Notes under the pieces: generated by a model
Told to the model about the DNA's origin: nothing
The model's input: only the letters and a program-made list of their open reading frames with translations
Databases searched by the model: none
Shown here: positions 1 to 10,945 of the stretch, in pieces
Layout of the letters: each line of letters starts with the position of its first letter
How positions within the stretch are numbered: position 1 is the first letter of the stretch
Position numbers and translations under genes: made by a program
From: Malaya genurostris
Taxonomy: Eukaryota > Arthropoda > Insecta > Diptera > Culicidae
Direction: 5' to 3'
NCBI RefSeq assembly: GCF_030247185.1
Contig: NC_080571.1
Span: 64,022,172-64,086,171, forward strand
Length of the DNA stretch: 64,000 nt

Positions 1-213
1 CTGCATTGTTTTGTTCAACACATTCTGCTTTGACTGGTGCACCTGTTGCTGCTGCTGTTGCGGCTGCTGCTGTGACTGCTGCTGCAACTTCTGTTGCTCC
101 TTATCAAGAGACTGGTGCCCATGTTGGTTTTGCAGGGGCGGAGATCTCGATAAACCGCCTTTGGCGAACGGATTCATCGTTCCAACTTCCTTTTGATTAG
201 TGCTCTCTTCCAT
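1..213 (-). CDS. Glutamine-rich open frame, 5' end only (LINE ORF1 or host exon)
   Basis: Read on the minus strand, an ATG at 213-211 is preceded directly by an in-frame TAA and opens 71 codons that run off the left edge without a stop. A second Met follows at codon 13 and begins MNPFAKGGLSRSPP. After about codon 35 the frame becomes glutamine-rich, with Q tracts encoded by mixed CAG and CAA. The mixed codons argue for a real protein tract and not a recent CAG slip. No domain is visible in the part present. The 600 bp upstream is GC-richer than the surroundings and resembles a retrotransposon leader more than an insect promoter, so ORF1 of an I/Loa/R1-type LINE is one reading. A first coding exon of a host Q-rich regulator is the other. 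I cannot choose between them from the sequence. Confidence 0.5.
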   Translation of the reverse strand, partial: MEESTNQKEVGTMNPFAKGGLSRSPPLQNQHGHQSLDKEQQKLQQQSQQQPQQQQQQVHQSKQNVLNKTMQ

Positions 214-841
214 TTACCAGGGTCCCCCCTTCGAACCGCTATCTCCACCCGAAGTAAGTAGTTGCCTTCTGTGATCCCATGGTTATCTATGCAAGCAGTG
301 AGGCCATGCTAGGGTTGACACGGCCTCTCATGAGAACCGTGTTCAGAGCCGGATCGGCGTAAGTCGGGAATATTACATCCGAGCCTAGTACTCATCAAGT
401 TGATGTACGGGTATCGAACGTATCCGAAGGCCTGCCACGGTTTTACCGGGACGGAGGCAGCCGTACTGTTATCCTACTCGCCATTTCAAGTCGATATCAC
501 CCTTCCTTACTGAGGGAGCAGAACAGCACGACTGTCAGCCCAAAGTCGTCATATCCTATCCATAAACCAAAAAATCCTGTCCGTTGATGTTCGCCGTGAC
601 CAGTATACCATAATCAGGATTTCACTGATATTAATCCTGATGTGCCGATAGGCACTCCCGCAGGGTTTGTGTACTTTAAGCGGCACACGGTCGCTTAGGA
701 AGGGCTTGCCTGCGGATACATGCAGCTTTTTATAGAAGTTCAACAGAGCCCACTGCCAAACTCCACCACATCCTAGACAAGCCCCACAACTCACAGTTGC
801 CGAGGGAGGGGTCGTCAAGCCCTTGGACAAAGTCCCTGCTG
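214..841 (-). mobile_element. GC-rich leader, possible 5' UTR of a non-LTR retrotransposon
   Basis: This block is more GC-rich and less repetitive in texture than its neighbours and lies immediately upstream (minus strand) of the Q-rich frame. It contains a TATAAAA at about 736-730 on the minus strand. It stops abruptly at the TC/TG microsatellite at 842. The sharp edge, the change of composition and the position before a gag-like Q-rich frame fit the 5' end of a LINE. No reverse transcriptase is in view to confirm that. Confidence 0.35.
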
Positions 842-928
<87 letters not shown>

Positions 929-929
929 C
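842..929 (+). repeat. (TC)n(TG)n compound microsatellite
   Basis: About 34 TC dinucleotides are followed by a shorter TG run. The long Arg-Glu or Ser-Leu frames that cross it are artefacts of the repeat. Confidence 0.97.
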
Positions 930-1095
930 ACCTTTCAACGATTTTTTTATCGGTCAATTTTCTCAGAGATAGCAGAACCGGTTTTAACAAGCCTAGGCTC
1001 ATTCGAAAGCTTCTATTGAATTGTGCGTTGAAGTTCGAAAATCAAATGGTTGACACTGGTTCTGAAGCAATAATGTAAGCGTAAGTGACGTAACC
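930..1095 (-). repeat. Dispersed repeat fragment, inverted relative to 5015-5225
   Basis: The reverse complement of this block matches 5030-5195 closely, including the stretches around AACAAGCCTAGGC and TTCTCAGAGATGGC. It is the start portion of the common dispersed module found many times in the window. Confidence 0.75.
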
Positions 1096-1238
1096 GACTA
1101 ACCGCATATTGTTCTTCGACTGAATATCCTCGCAGATGACTCAAGGAATTTCGATAAACCTATTCGAAAGCTAACAAAGTCAATCAAATTTGGAAGGGTT
1201 ATGGCGAATATCTCCGGTTCGAGAGATGTAATATTATA

Positions 1239-1535
1239 CCTTATGATCAAAAAAGAACTATCTATGAATCTATGAATATGACGTCGAAACCACACAACAA
1301 TCGACCGAATGGCGCTTCGAAGGCGAGCCGAAACCATCCATTATAAAAATCGCCACACGAAAAATTTTCAACTTCTTTGTATAGACGCCAAACAAAAACT
1401 AATCGTACGATATGCGTCAAAAATTTGACAGAATGTGTATAAAAGTGTTGCCAACGTTGAGAGGATAAAAGTTTACCGATTGAACAAGCGCGGGAATTTT
1501 AAAATGAAAATTCCGGTTGTTTTTTGATCATAAGG
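1239..1535 (-). mobile_element. Internally deleted mariner (MITE-like)
   Basis: TA dinucleotides flank a 297 bp unit that begins CCTTATGATCAAAAAA and ends with its reverse complement. The right-hand 200 bp (1330-1535, read on the minus strand) match the 5' end of the mariner at 59046 through the first codons of its transposase. The left side retains only about 90 bp, so the coding body is deleted. It has no coding capacity and would depend on a related transposase. Confidence 0.88.
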
Positions 1536-1537
1536 TA

Positions 1538-2087
1538 TGTGACGTAATTGACAATTAAAAGTGTTTTTTACGTTTTTAACGGAGTACGTTTGTTCTCTTT
1601 TTGGCGCTGTTGAGTAAATTTATTTTTTTGTAAAGTAATATGCTGCCCAAATACATGGTACCGCTGAAAAGGGCATTCCAAACTCTACAAAATGGTATAA
1701 CTGTTTCCAATGTAACCCTACTTATGTATTTCATAGATCGTATTTGCTCTTGAAAACAATCATTGAGGTAGGTTGACCGATTTTTGTGGCTGCCGAGTTG
1801 TATATTCAGCATAGAGCAATAATTTGATATTCATTAAATGTTCACCTTTTTTTGAACGAAATTGGATGTTATGCTACATTTATGAGTATAAGGAAAAATG
1901 TACATAACAAATAGATAATAAAAATAAATTTAAACAATTAACAAATTGAAATAGGAGACTGGAATCATAAAGTTGAAAATTGTCGATTAAACACAAACAT
2001 CAAATGCCATCAAAACTTCCTCATAGAATTTGTAACAGATTTATTCCGATTTTCTTCTCCGTATTTGGTGGCTAATAACATGAAATT
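1538..2087. other. AT-rich sequence without recognised genes
   Basis: No open frame with coding character, RNA gene or recognised repeat was seen. Confidence 0.6.
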
Positions 2088-2651
2088 ACCGAAATCGAAA
2101 AAAACATTTGATGCCAAAAATCTTAGAGTGCATGAAACGTCGAGATTTAGTGTCATCTCGAAAAAAAATTGTTTGAAAATCAACTTTCTGGACTTCTCAA
2201 ATTTTGTCGTGAATACGACTTACTTTACTATGGGACGCCTTTTCAAAATTTACCCTCTGAGAGAGCGATAAGTTTTTGTTCGTGAATATCTCCTGTTGGA
2301 TATAATGAATCAACATAATTCTTGCGACATGCAATCGGAAATATGATCACAATTTTATGATAAATTTTATGATAAAATTTTCAGTTGTGTGACATAATCT
2401 CAAATAGTTCAAAATTAAACTTTTCTGAAATGTTTGGTATAAACGAGTATCAAAGAGGATAACTCATAAGGTGCGTTTGCCTTTCTCGTATTTTGAAAGT
2501 TCATAGCTCAGTGATCTGTGGAAGGATTTGTATAATCTAACTACCAATAGAATCGAAAATTTGCAACTTGAACGTGTATTGCAACAACATTGAAATTTTC
2601 CAATAGTACACTATTGAAAAACCTTTTTGATTTAACCTATGACAGCACCAG

Positions 2652-2699
2652 CCAATAAGAACGCGAAATTGCATCTATACAAGAGCATCCATATAAAAG
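2652..2699 (+). promoter_or_regulatory. CCAAT and TATA pair inside copy A
   Basis: CCAAT at 2652-2656 and TATAAAAG at 2692-2699, about 40 bp apart. Copy B has the same pair at 50039 and 50082 within aligned sequence. This arrangement is typical of insect core histone gene promoters and precedes an H3-like relic. Whether it is active is unknown. Confidence 0.5.
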
Positions 2700-2768
2700 T
2701 TGAGTGGTTCATTTTTTCTACCATTTGCTGAGCAACTGTTCCCGAAACAAGAAACACACAAGAGCAAC

Positions 2769-3244
<476 letters not shown>

Positions 3245-3525
3245 AAATTACTCTTGAATACCCAAGATCCTCGATACATTTCAGACCAGGCCATTGCAAT
3301 TGTCTCGTACTGAAATTTCGAGAACAATCAGATATCTTCGAACTTCATAGCTTCAATAAAAATAAACTACAAATTTGTCGTACCTAGCCTTCTATATGAG
3401 GAAATTAAAAAGGAATTGTTTCAAGTTTGGAATATATTGTTGTAGAATAGTAGCTGTTTAATGTAACTAATCTGTACTTTAATGTAGGTGTATCGCTTCA
3501 AACTCTAGTAGTGAAAAAGAGGAAA
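3245..3525 (+). pseudogene. Histone H3-like relic in copy A
   Basis: One frame at 3255-3360 reads SIHFRPGHCNCLVLKFREQ, then SDIFEL. This can be laid on the H3 segment running from HRYRPG through the REIRRYQ helix to TELL: RPG is kept, and basic and polar positions follow. Further on, a GAATTG-TTTCAAG stretch (about 3412-3425) and GTAGCTGTTTAATG (about 3450) match, in order, the DNA for the REIAQDF and SAVMAL segments of H3. Many substitutions and frame breaks make it non-functional. Copies B and C show the same segments. The assignment rests on short matches made by eye. Confidence 0.45.
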
Positions 3526-3722
3526 GCTTGCACAATTCACACAATCAATCAACTAACTTATATTCGGAAAAGTGAAGGGAGTGTGCCAGTTTTGTCGTAT
3601 TCACGACATCCAGTTATGTCTCTGACATTATCCACCCGCCTTTTTTTTTAGATGACACTAAATCTCGACGTTTCATGCAATTCTAAAACCTTTGGCATAA
3701 AAAAATTTTTTTCGATTACCGC

Positions 3723-3887
3723 CGGGCGCACCCCTTACCCATATCCGATTTCGTTCAGATTTTGCATGAGGACTTTTCCGACGTGCTTAAGCTTTTCAGT
3801 ACTAGCGCTTTACGAAATTAGAGGTGATCCCAAAATATTGGCACCCTTATATATGTTCGAGTGTTTTTTTTTTTGTAAAGTTTTTTT
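3723..3887 (+). repeat. Repeat with inverted copy at 13885-14045
   Basis: The stretch around GGATCACC... and the CCCTTACCCATATCCGA segment recur in inverted orientation near 13900-14030. No coding content. Confidence 0.6.
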
Positions 3888-4850
3888 TTATTCGGCTCTT
3901 CTGCACTTAAGCTTAATGTGGCCTTTTGTAATATTTTTACTTGGAAGAGAAACGCTTTCATTGTTATCTAGCGAATGAAAGGGGAGCAGTGGTTCGCTAT
4001 TCACGATCCCGTCCATTGGTTCGGCATCACTGTTATTGGCAGAACAATCGTTACTTATTTCACAGGCGTTGGGTAAGTTGTTAACTGCAGTTGGTGTACT
4101 TTGTTCTATAGGGGATACTGATGGTTTAGTTGAGGGGGATGCTTCATTGTTGTTGGTGGCTGTCACAAGTGTACTGGGTTTGCTTGAGGTTGGTGTGAAG
4201 GAAGCACCGTTGTTCTATGGTGTAGTTGTCTCCTTGTCCAGTTTATCACATGGTTTCCCGTTAGTGAATAGCTTTTTGGCAATATTGACCTGTGGCCTTC
4301 TAATTGTCATAGGAAACAAGTGATTTGCACGGGATTCTTGTATCCTGACCGAAAGTCACATAAGAAGGTATAGGCCTCTTCAAGCGCATGCGTAACAAAC
4401 TTACGCCATTTAGAATACCAGGGAATCAGAATTAGAACTAATTGGCTCAAGTGGCACGATCCCCTAGTTATTTGGAGATTTGTGCCTTGTTGATTTGTTC
4501 CTCCGCTTTGCTTTTTCGATAGCAAGAATCTCTCCGTATAGGGACATAGTTTTGCGAACATAAAGATCGATGACGCTTGAGGGAAGATCATGCACATGCA
4601 CTTCTATAGCTCTATCTTCCATATATACAGGAATGTTGTACTTAATGTTCTCGTGCTCCACATAGTGCACATTGTTATTGTCTTTAGCGAATTGAATTGC
4701 ATCCAACTCTTTATAAAACTGGATGTAAACAACATTATTTGTCCTGATGCATTGAAGTGAATGCACACGTTTAATGTCAAGATGCATTTTCTCCTTAAGC
4801 AAATCCTTAAGTTCTCGTACCGAAGGTCGAATTTTGCACTGCCTAAAGTC
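3888..4850 (-). pseudogene. Non-LTR retrotransposon ORF1 (gag-like) relic
   Basis: On the minus strand the frame at 4802-4464 contains AIEVHVHDLPSSVIDLYVRK followed by LYGEIL, the pattern of the RRM-like fold in ORF1 proteins of I, CR1 and Jockey-type LINEs (a hydrophobic strand, then DLP or NLP, a helix, and Y/F-G). Shifted frames continue downstream to a Ser/Thr/Asn/Pro-rich tail at 4166-3888 that ends at a stop, again usual for gag-like ORF1. The zinc-knuckle region expected between them is absent or destroyed. At least two frame changes make it a pseudogene. No linked reverse transcriptase is present. Confidence 0.45.
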
Positions 4851-4959
4851 AACAATAATTGTATTCTATCGTAGCGGCGGTAACTTTTGTTCGTTTGGTT
4901 CATCATTTCGAGATTGTATTTTCTTCCGTCCCGAATGTAAGTGGTTTTGTTTTATCGAC

Positions 4960-5225
4960 TGACTTGGATGAGATGTGAATGGGGTTAGAGTTGATAAAAA
5001 CAACGTGTTTTGTTGTTTACGTCACTTATATCATCATATCTCCGGAACCAAAAGTCACAGCCATTTGATTTTCGAATTAGATCAATGGCCTAACAATAGC
5101 TTTCAAACGGGCCTAGGCTTGTTAAAATCGGTTCAGCCATCTCTGAGAAAATTGAACGGTAAAAATATCTTTGAAAAGTGCACACACAGACATTTTCCGA
5201 TCTCGTCGAACTGAGTCGATTGGTA
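4960..5225 (+). repeat. Dispersed mosquito module, start portion
   Basis: Shares sequence with 930-1095 (inverted) and with 61330-61400. It has the typical order: TTCTCAGAGATGGCTGA (here inverted), a CACACA stretch, and a CGTCGAACTGAGTCGA-type tail. It abuts the DD37D element, which inserted at the TA at 5226. Confidence 0.65.
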
Positions 5226-5227
5226 TA

Positions 5228-6168
5228 CAGGGTCCGGCACTCGAAGTGTAACCAATTAAAAAGGCCATAAATTCAGTTTGGAAAATTACTTTTACTTAAT
5301 TCAAAGTACAAAATGTGTAAAAATAATACAACATTCAGAATCAATTCACTTTTGCTCGATATGACTACCTTTTGCCTTGACTTGATGACTTGAGAGAGCG
5401 AAGGAGTTGCTTCGTTTGGCCGAATGTGACTTGCAGGTATTTTGGCCCACTCGCGGACAATAACTTTTTTCAGCGCCTCGAGGCTGGTGTATCTTTTGAT
5501 TCGGACTTTGCTCTCCAAAATGGCCCAAAGAGAATAATCCATTGGATTCGCATCTGGTGAATTCGAGAGCCATTGTGTGGACGTGATGAAGTTCGGAACG
5601 TTGTTTTTCAGCCATTCTTGGTTCACTCGAGCTTTGGGAGACGGTGCCGAGTCCTGCTGAAACGTCCATGGTCTGCCACCGAAATGTTTGTCTGCCCACG
5701 GCTTCAAAGCAACCTCCAGAATACTTTCCCGATAATATGTCGCATTTACCTTGACGCCAGGCTCGAAGAAAACGATTGGAGAGCACCCATCTGCGGTTAC
5801 AGCGGCCCAAACCATTATCTGCTGCGGGTGCTGCCTCCTGGTGGCCAATCGATGACTCAAATTCTCGTATGAACGGTCGGTCAAGTAAACCCTATCGTTT
5901 TGAGTGTTTACGAATTGCTCAATTGGAAAAATTTTCTCGTCAGAAAATACAATGTTCGGAAATTGACCGCTTTCGGCCAAACGAAGCAACTCCTTCGCTC
6001 TCTCAAGTCATCAAGTCAAGGCAAAATGTGGTCATATCGAGCAAAAGTGAATTGATTCTGAATTTTGTATTATTTTTACACATTTTGTACTTTGAATTAA
6101 GTAAAAGTAATTTTCCAAACTGAATTTATGGCCTTTTTAATTGGTTACACTTCGAGTGCCGGACCCTG
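5228..6168 (-). mobile_element. Tc1/mariner element, DD37D type, rearranged ends (copy 1)
   Basis: TA target sites (5226-5227 and 6169-6170) flank a 941 bp unit starting CAGGGTCCGGCACTCG and ending with its inverse. The inverted repeats are about 195 bp, far longer than typical, and reach into coding sequence. The catalytic core is on the minus strand. A second copy in opposite orientation lies at 47407-48350. Confidence 0.92.
5273..5989 (-). pseudogene. Transposase catalytic core, DD37D (N-terminus missing)
   Basis: The frame holds the three acidic positions of a Tc1/mariner DDE transposase: VFSDEKIF (first Asp), FQQDSAP (second Asp) and SPDANPMDYSLW (third Asp, in NPMD). Counting gives 37 residues between the second and third, so DD37D, the spacing of maT-like elements. 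The N-terminal helix-turn-helix DNA-binding half is absent. The frame begins at a non-ATG codon inside the inverted repeat, and its last 50 residues are also encoded by the repeat and are not native: a second frame ends KAKGSHIEQK, the expected C-terminus seen intact in copy 2. It could not bind its own ends as it stands. The core has no stops. Confidence 0.85.
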
Positions 6169-6287
6169 TATAACACTATGGGTATCCGAGGCTCCGTTCG
6201 AAAGTCGGTTTTTCCAGCAATTCTAATACCTTTCCATAGAAAAAGGCAAAAATGTTTACTTTGATTTGCTGAAAGGTTGATAGGTTT

Positions 6288-7727
6288 AAATCATTAATAA
6301 GTACATTACGCTGTATTTTTTCAGATTTAAAAAAAATGACGGTTGTAATATGAGACTTTGAAAAAATAAATCATTCGGAAAACCATGCGTCTCCATCAAA
6401 CTGTCATCATCCGATGGATACGCATGGTATTCAGTTCTAAAATCATATATTACATGCCCTTAGAACTAAATACCATGCATTTCCATCTACAACCCAAAAA
6501 GAACATATTAATTCGCACCGTCGATTTTCTATACAAACAACATGTTCTTTTGAACTTAAAATTTTCAGTTTTTAGCTATTTTTTCCTTTATTAAACAGTT
6601 TCGGAAAATCGTATTGTTTTATTGCTTTAATAAAAATATGTATTAACTAAGAATGAATGGGAAACTGAGCTATGTATAAAAATTGATTTTAAACGTTTTC
6701 TCAAATATAGTCCATCGAATATACTTGCACTTATTGGTCTTTTTCTGGTGTTTCGTGCAGTACTTTTCTCACGTATCAGCTCAAGCCCGTCTATTCTGTA
6801 TCTAGAAGTCGTCTCCATACAGCTCAGACTATGACCACTCTTTGCCTCCATTTGATTGATCCACCTTGCTCGCTATGCTTCACTTTTTTTTTGAGCATTC
6901 TTAATCACATTCAAAAACCATTTTCAAATAAATTAAATAAATGAAAACACGAATTCATGAACCACCACGATATCGTCGCCACGCACCATTATTCGAGTGG
7001 GAAGGTGTTATATTTTAAAGCCTTTCCCTCTCATACATTTTGTTTCGACGGATTTACTGTCAGTCCGATCCCAATTTGATTAATCCGTCTTTATGAGCTT
7101 AAGTCGTTTGACTTTAGCTGTCTTGTTTAGCAATTTCAGGCAACTTGGCTATTCATACCATGTGATACAGAACGTCGACGAACATTTTAGCCCAAAACTG
7201 ATAGTTTTCTAAATTTCGTTGGTATCGAATTTTCCTTGATTTTGCGCATGGTGTCTAGGAATACTTCTTTCTGCAAAAGAACTATAATTTTACTGTCCTT
7301 TAGAAGGTTTACTAAATATAGTTATTTGATTTGAGTACAATAAATGTCATCAAATGTAAATGTAATTAAAAAAAATGTATATGTAATGTAAAATGACTTA
7401 CGGGTTCATAAATAAAAACATTAAACCGTATATTTAAAATTAAATATTTGTCAATTCATTGGATCTGATACATGTTTCTCTCACTGGTCCTTCCTTGTAA
7501 AAAATATTTCTTAAGTCCTGAACTAAAGTTGTATATGGAAACGCATGGTATTTAGTTCTAAGGGCATGTGGTAAATGATTTTAGAACTAAATACCATGCG
7601 TCTCCATCGGATTATGACAATTTTATGGGGACGCATGGTTTTCCGAATGATTTTTTTAAGTCTGACATTATACCCGTCCACATTTTTTAATGAAAAAAAT
7701 ACAGCGTGATGTACTCATAAATGATTT
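6288..7727. mobile_element. TIR element with nested palindromes
   Basis: Arms of about 205 bp (6288-6495 and 7525-7727) are inverted copies, starting AAATCATTAATAAGTACAT or a close variant. Each arm itself contains an inverted pair of TTAGAACTAAATACCATGC, so the arms can fold on themselves. The 1 kb interior is AT-rich with no credible frame. Confidence 0.75.
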
Positions 7728-8197
7728 ATTTTTGATGTAAAATCTAGAGTGGTACCAAAATTGTAAGTCCGATTAAAAAAAATTCAAAAATTTTGAACAT
7801 TTTTTTTTTCCACATGTAATACAGTTTGGGAAATTCTGAAAAAAAAATCAGAAAGGTTACCCATAATTCATCAAATATTCCTGAGGGTCAAGAGGATTAT
7901 GAAGAACCACCCTAACTCCACCAATATGGCAGTTAAAGGGTTAAAATTTTGGGAAAATCATCTCCAATATAATCCCTTTCAAACAGCGTATATCAATTTT
8001 TTTGTTGGGGGGCAGCTTTTATATGCAAACCTGGCTACACCCTTTTAAAATTCACGATCTTTTACATGAAGAAGCGAAGTTATAAATACTTCCTTCCTAT
8101 AGAACTTCTCTTCTTCATGTAAGTATTTAGAACTTCTCTTGTTCATGTAAAAAAGGTAGCCACAAAAGTTTTTTTTTGCAATTTAAAATGGTTAAGA
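7728..8197. other. AT-rich sequence, no gene
   Basis: Only short local duplications, such as GAACTTCTCTT with CATGTAA repeated around 8105-8150. No frame or RNA gene was seen. Confidence 0.6.
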
Positions 8198-9022
8198 GTA
8201 AATTCAGCAGCTGCAAGATTCATAGGGGTGGTCTATAATATAACTGAAACTGAAACAAACTTATCCCCAGCAAGCCGTTTTAGTTTTTTTTATTCGAATA
8301 GTTCTACTGTCAAATTTAAAACTGGTATACGCTGTCGTTCTATTTTTTCTATATTTGAAACACAGCCCGGGTAGAGGTGAATAGCAAAAAAAGAGCAAAA
8401 TAATGTAAAAATTCACCATCATATCTTGTACTGATGTTTCTGTGCTGTCATAGCGATACTTGATATTTTCTTGATATTTCATCAAAGGAATCAAGGAATA
8501 GTACAATATCTGTTAAGCACCAAAATAAGTTATTATATCTTATTTAGTAATTGATGAGATATTTCAATTTAATTGAATACAATTGATACTGTAGTTCTAT
8601 CTTCGAATAAAATACAATTGAATAAATTGGATCAGAATCAGATAAGAGGAAAGCTTATGATATTATTCTTTTCAGAGTACTAGAATATCCAATTACTGAA
8701 ACATTCGTCTTCTATAAATATTTTGTTCTGGTTTTGATATTACAATGACAGAATTTGATATTTTGTTACTATTATCTCATAAAGACTTTGTTATGGTTTT
8801 TGATATTTTAACTCTTATTTCAAACTAAATAATGTTAATTTCTACCATTGAGATGTTTGGTTTTAATAATAAAATTTGCTATTGGTTTACCAATCACTTC
8901 TACCCGGGAGATAAAAGGCTGCTGGGGCTGCCAGTTTGTTTTGTTATTATTTTTAATTTGAAAATTTTAAAACTGACATAAATTATGCATCGGGAACTAG
9001 AACACTCCTGAATATGTCCTAA
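8198..9022 (+). mobile_element. Non-coding dispersed element (long copy)
   Basis: An 825 bp unit whose two ends recur together, shortened and inverted, at 12700-12965. Its internal 150 bp segment around 8385-8520 recurs at 61860-62012, and its right end (ACATAAATTATGCA and following) recurs at 60680-60735. No frame of note, so non-autonomous. Confidence 0.65.
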
Positions 9023-9600
9023 GTGGATTATAATGTTACATACTTTGAATCAAATCATTTGTCATTTTGTTTTAACTACCTTTCCATTGTTTGTCAATAA
9101 TAGTTTTGCCTCCAATCTGTCTTGTTGGGATTTTCTTTCAACAGCGTTAAAAACTTTATATGAAGTTTGTCTTAATGCCATAGAGATATTTTTATGCATT
9201 TTATTTGGACTTACAAACGCCTTAGATAAAAGCCAAATTTGGTGAGATAAACATAGTTTAGAACCTTCGAAGTATAAATTACCAAACATGTTTGTAAAAG
9301 ACTCTTCGTAACTTCTTTTTGGTGAGATCTTATTCGATCTCGCACACTCTACATATTTCGTTTATCTTCATCCTGTTGGAATTACTAAAACACTTGCTAC
9401 AAGTGGCAGAAAATTTACTTACTACACTTTCGGATCTCAATTACATTAGCTCGAGAAGTCCGTTGAGTGCACTCTCCGAACAAGTTTCACTCTCAAAAAC
9501 AAAAATAAAAACAACGCCAAAAAGACCAGTAACCTCTCGAGCCAAAATCAACAGTAATCCGCAAATTCCGAACACGCTTTGTTGCACCCTAAGTAACTGA
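9023..9600. other. Unassigned sequence
   Basis: AT-rich with several short frames of no coding character. No match to other parts of the window. Confidence 0.5.
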
Positions 9601-10240
9601 AATTCAACGCCAGAATTCGTCTCATTGCCGGGGCCGTCTCATTGCCGAAGCAGAAAACGCGACCCAACTCCCCGGCAAAAGATAGGGGTTTGCGGTTCTG
9701 CCATGGCTCCGGCATTAAAAAGGAAAGAAAAAAAAAGACAGTTTACGGTAACGGTATGCTCTATAAATCCGTAAATCTCGTGTCTGCAACCTGGTCGGAA
9801 TGTGTCTGGAACGACTGGGTGCATAATGAATGAATAGCCCGTTTGCATGTGGAATATGGGCGAAATAAAAACTACAACTGGGTTAGCACGAGCACTTTCC
9901 ACTCCAAGGGCGTCATAATTGGAGAGAAGCTTGCAAAATGTACATCGCTCGTCCCGTGGTACCCAGGTGACCGGTGGACCCCTTGTATCCTGGAATCCGG
10001 CTGGGATTCGTTCAACAAATCAAGCCACCGAACCAACCGTCCAACCGCGCCACTGCAGCTTCAAAGGATAACCTGTCGGTCGAGGTTGGATGGAAATGCT
10101 GCTGTATTATCGCTGCATACCGCCATTTCGGTGCCGTAATGAGCCCGGTACGGTACATACGACCGGGCTCATGTAAACCACCTGGTCACTGTGGAACGAG
10201 CAATCTACTGAAGGTAGCCTTGATCATGATATATGTATGA
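9601..10240. other. Unique GC-richer island
   Basis: Composition rises and no repeat family is recognised. Overlapping short frames (9642-9833, 9843-10139, 9974-10240) have no domain or codon pattern I trust. It may be conserved non-coding or regulatory DNA of a neighbouring gene. Confidence 0.4.
10139..10172. repeat. Perfect 11 bp GC-rich hairpin
   Basis: ATGAGCCCGGT at 10139-10149 is matched by its exact inverse at 10162-10172 with a 12-base loop. It lies in unique DNA. Confidence 0.9.
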
Positions 10241-10945
10241 TTTAATAAGATTAGAATGCTAGTTATTAGAGGGAACAATAGCTGAGTGCGGGGAATTAGG
10301 AGTGAAAAGGTTTAATAAGTTTTCTTCAATTACTGGATCAAAGTAGATCTATCTGTAGCCATTAATTATCATTTTATTCCAAGAATGCTAGTATGTGTAG
10401 AATTTTAGGTTTCAGACAAATTGAAAATTATCGAGAGATCTCCGGGGGGTTTGATGACACTAGCATATTCTGCCTGGTGCTCAATGGACCCATTGGGAGC
10501 AGGTTCTCGTTCCAACGTGGGTGAAATACTCTCACTCTATGATATTCAATATAGAAGCTATGTTTCGATGCTCAAGAGTCGTTTAGTCTTTAACAAGAGC
10601 TGTTGATGGGTGTTAAATCTGGAATGGAGAACAGGGCATCATATTTTTCGAGACAATGAATGTTAGACTCAGCCATACGTTCTTGTGAAGATCATTTTTG
10701 CTTTACGCTATCCATAACAGTTTTTGACGTAGAACTACACCTTTGTTATCTATATAGAGGTGCGAATTCAAAATACGGAAAATGAAACATCTTAGCACAA
10801 GCGCTTGGATATATTTTTACGCCTCGACCCGAGTAGATAAAATTATATATTTTACCAAATTAATGGTCGAAATTTCAATTGAATACAAACAATGTCTAAT
10901 TCTCTCAGATTTTCATGCGTTTTGCATTGTTATGTCTCCTAGATA
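10241..10945. other. No gene recognised
   Basis: AT-rich spacer; the only frame near 60 codons (10421-10606) has no recognisable feature. Confidence 0.5.

Noticed and set aside
549..938. Arg-Glu repeat frame on the minus strand
   Set aside because: Reading of the GA microsatellite joined to the leader sequence.
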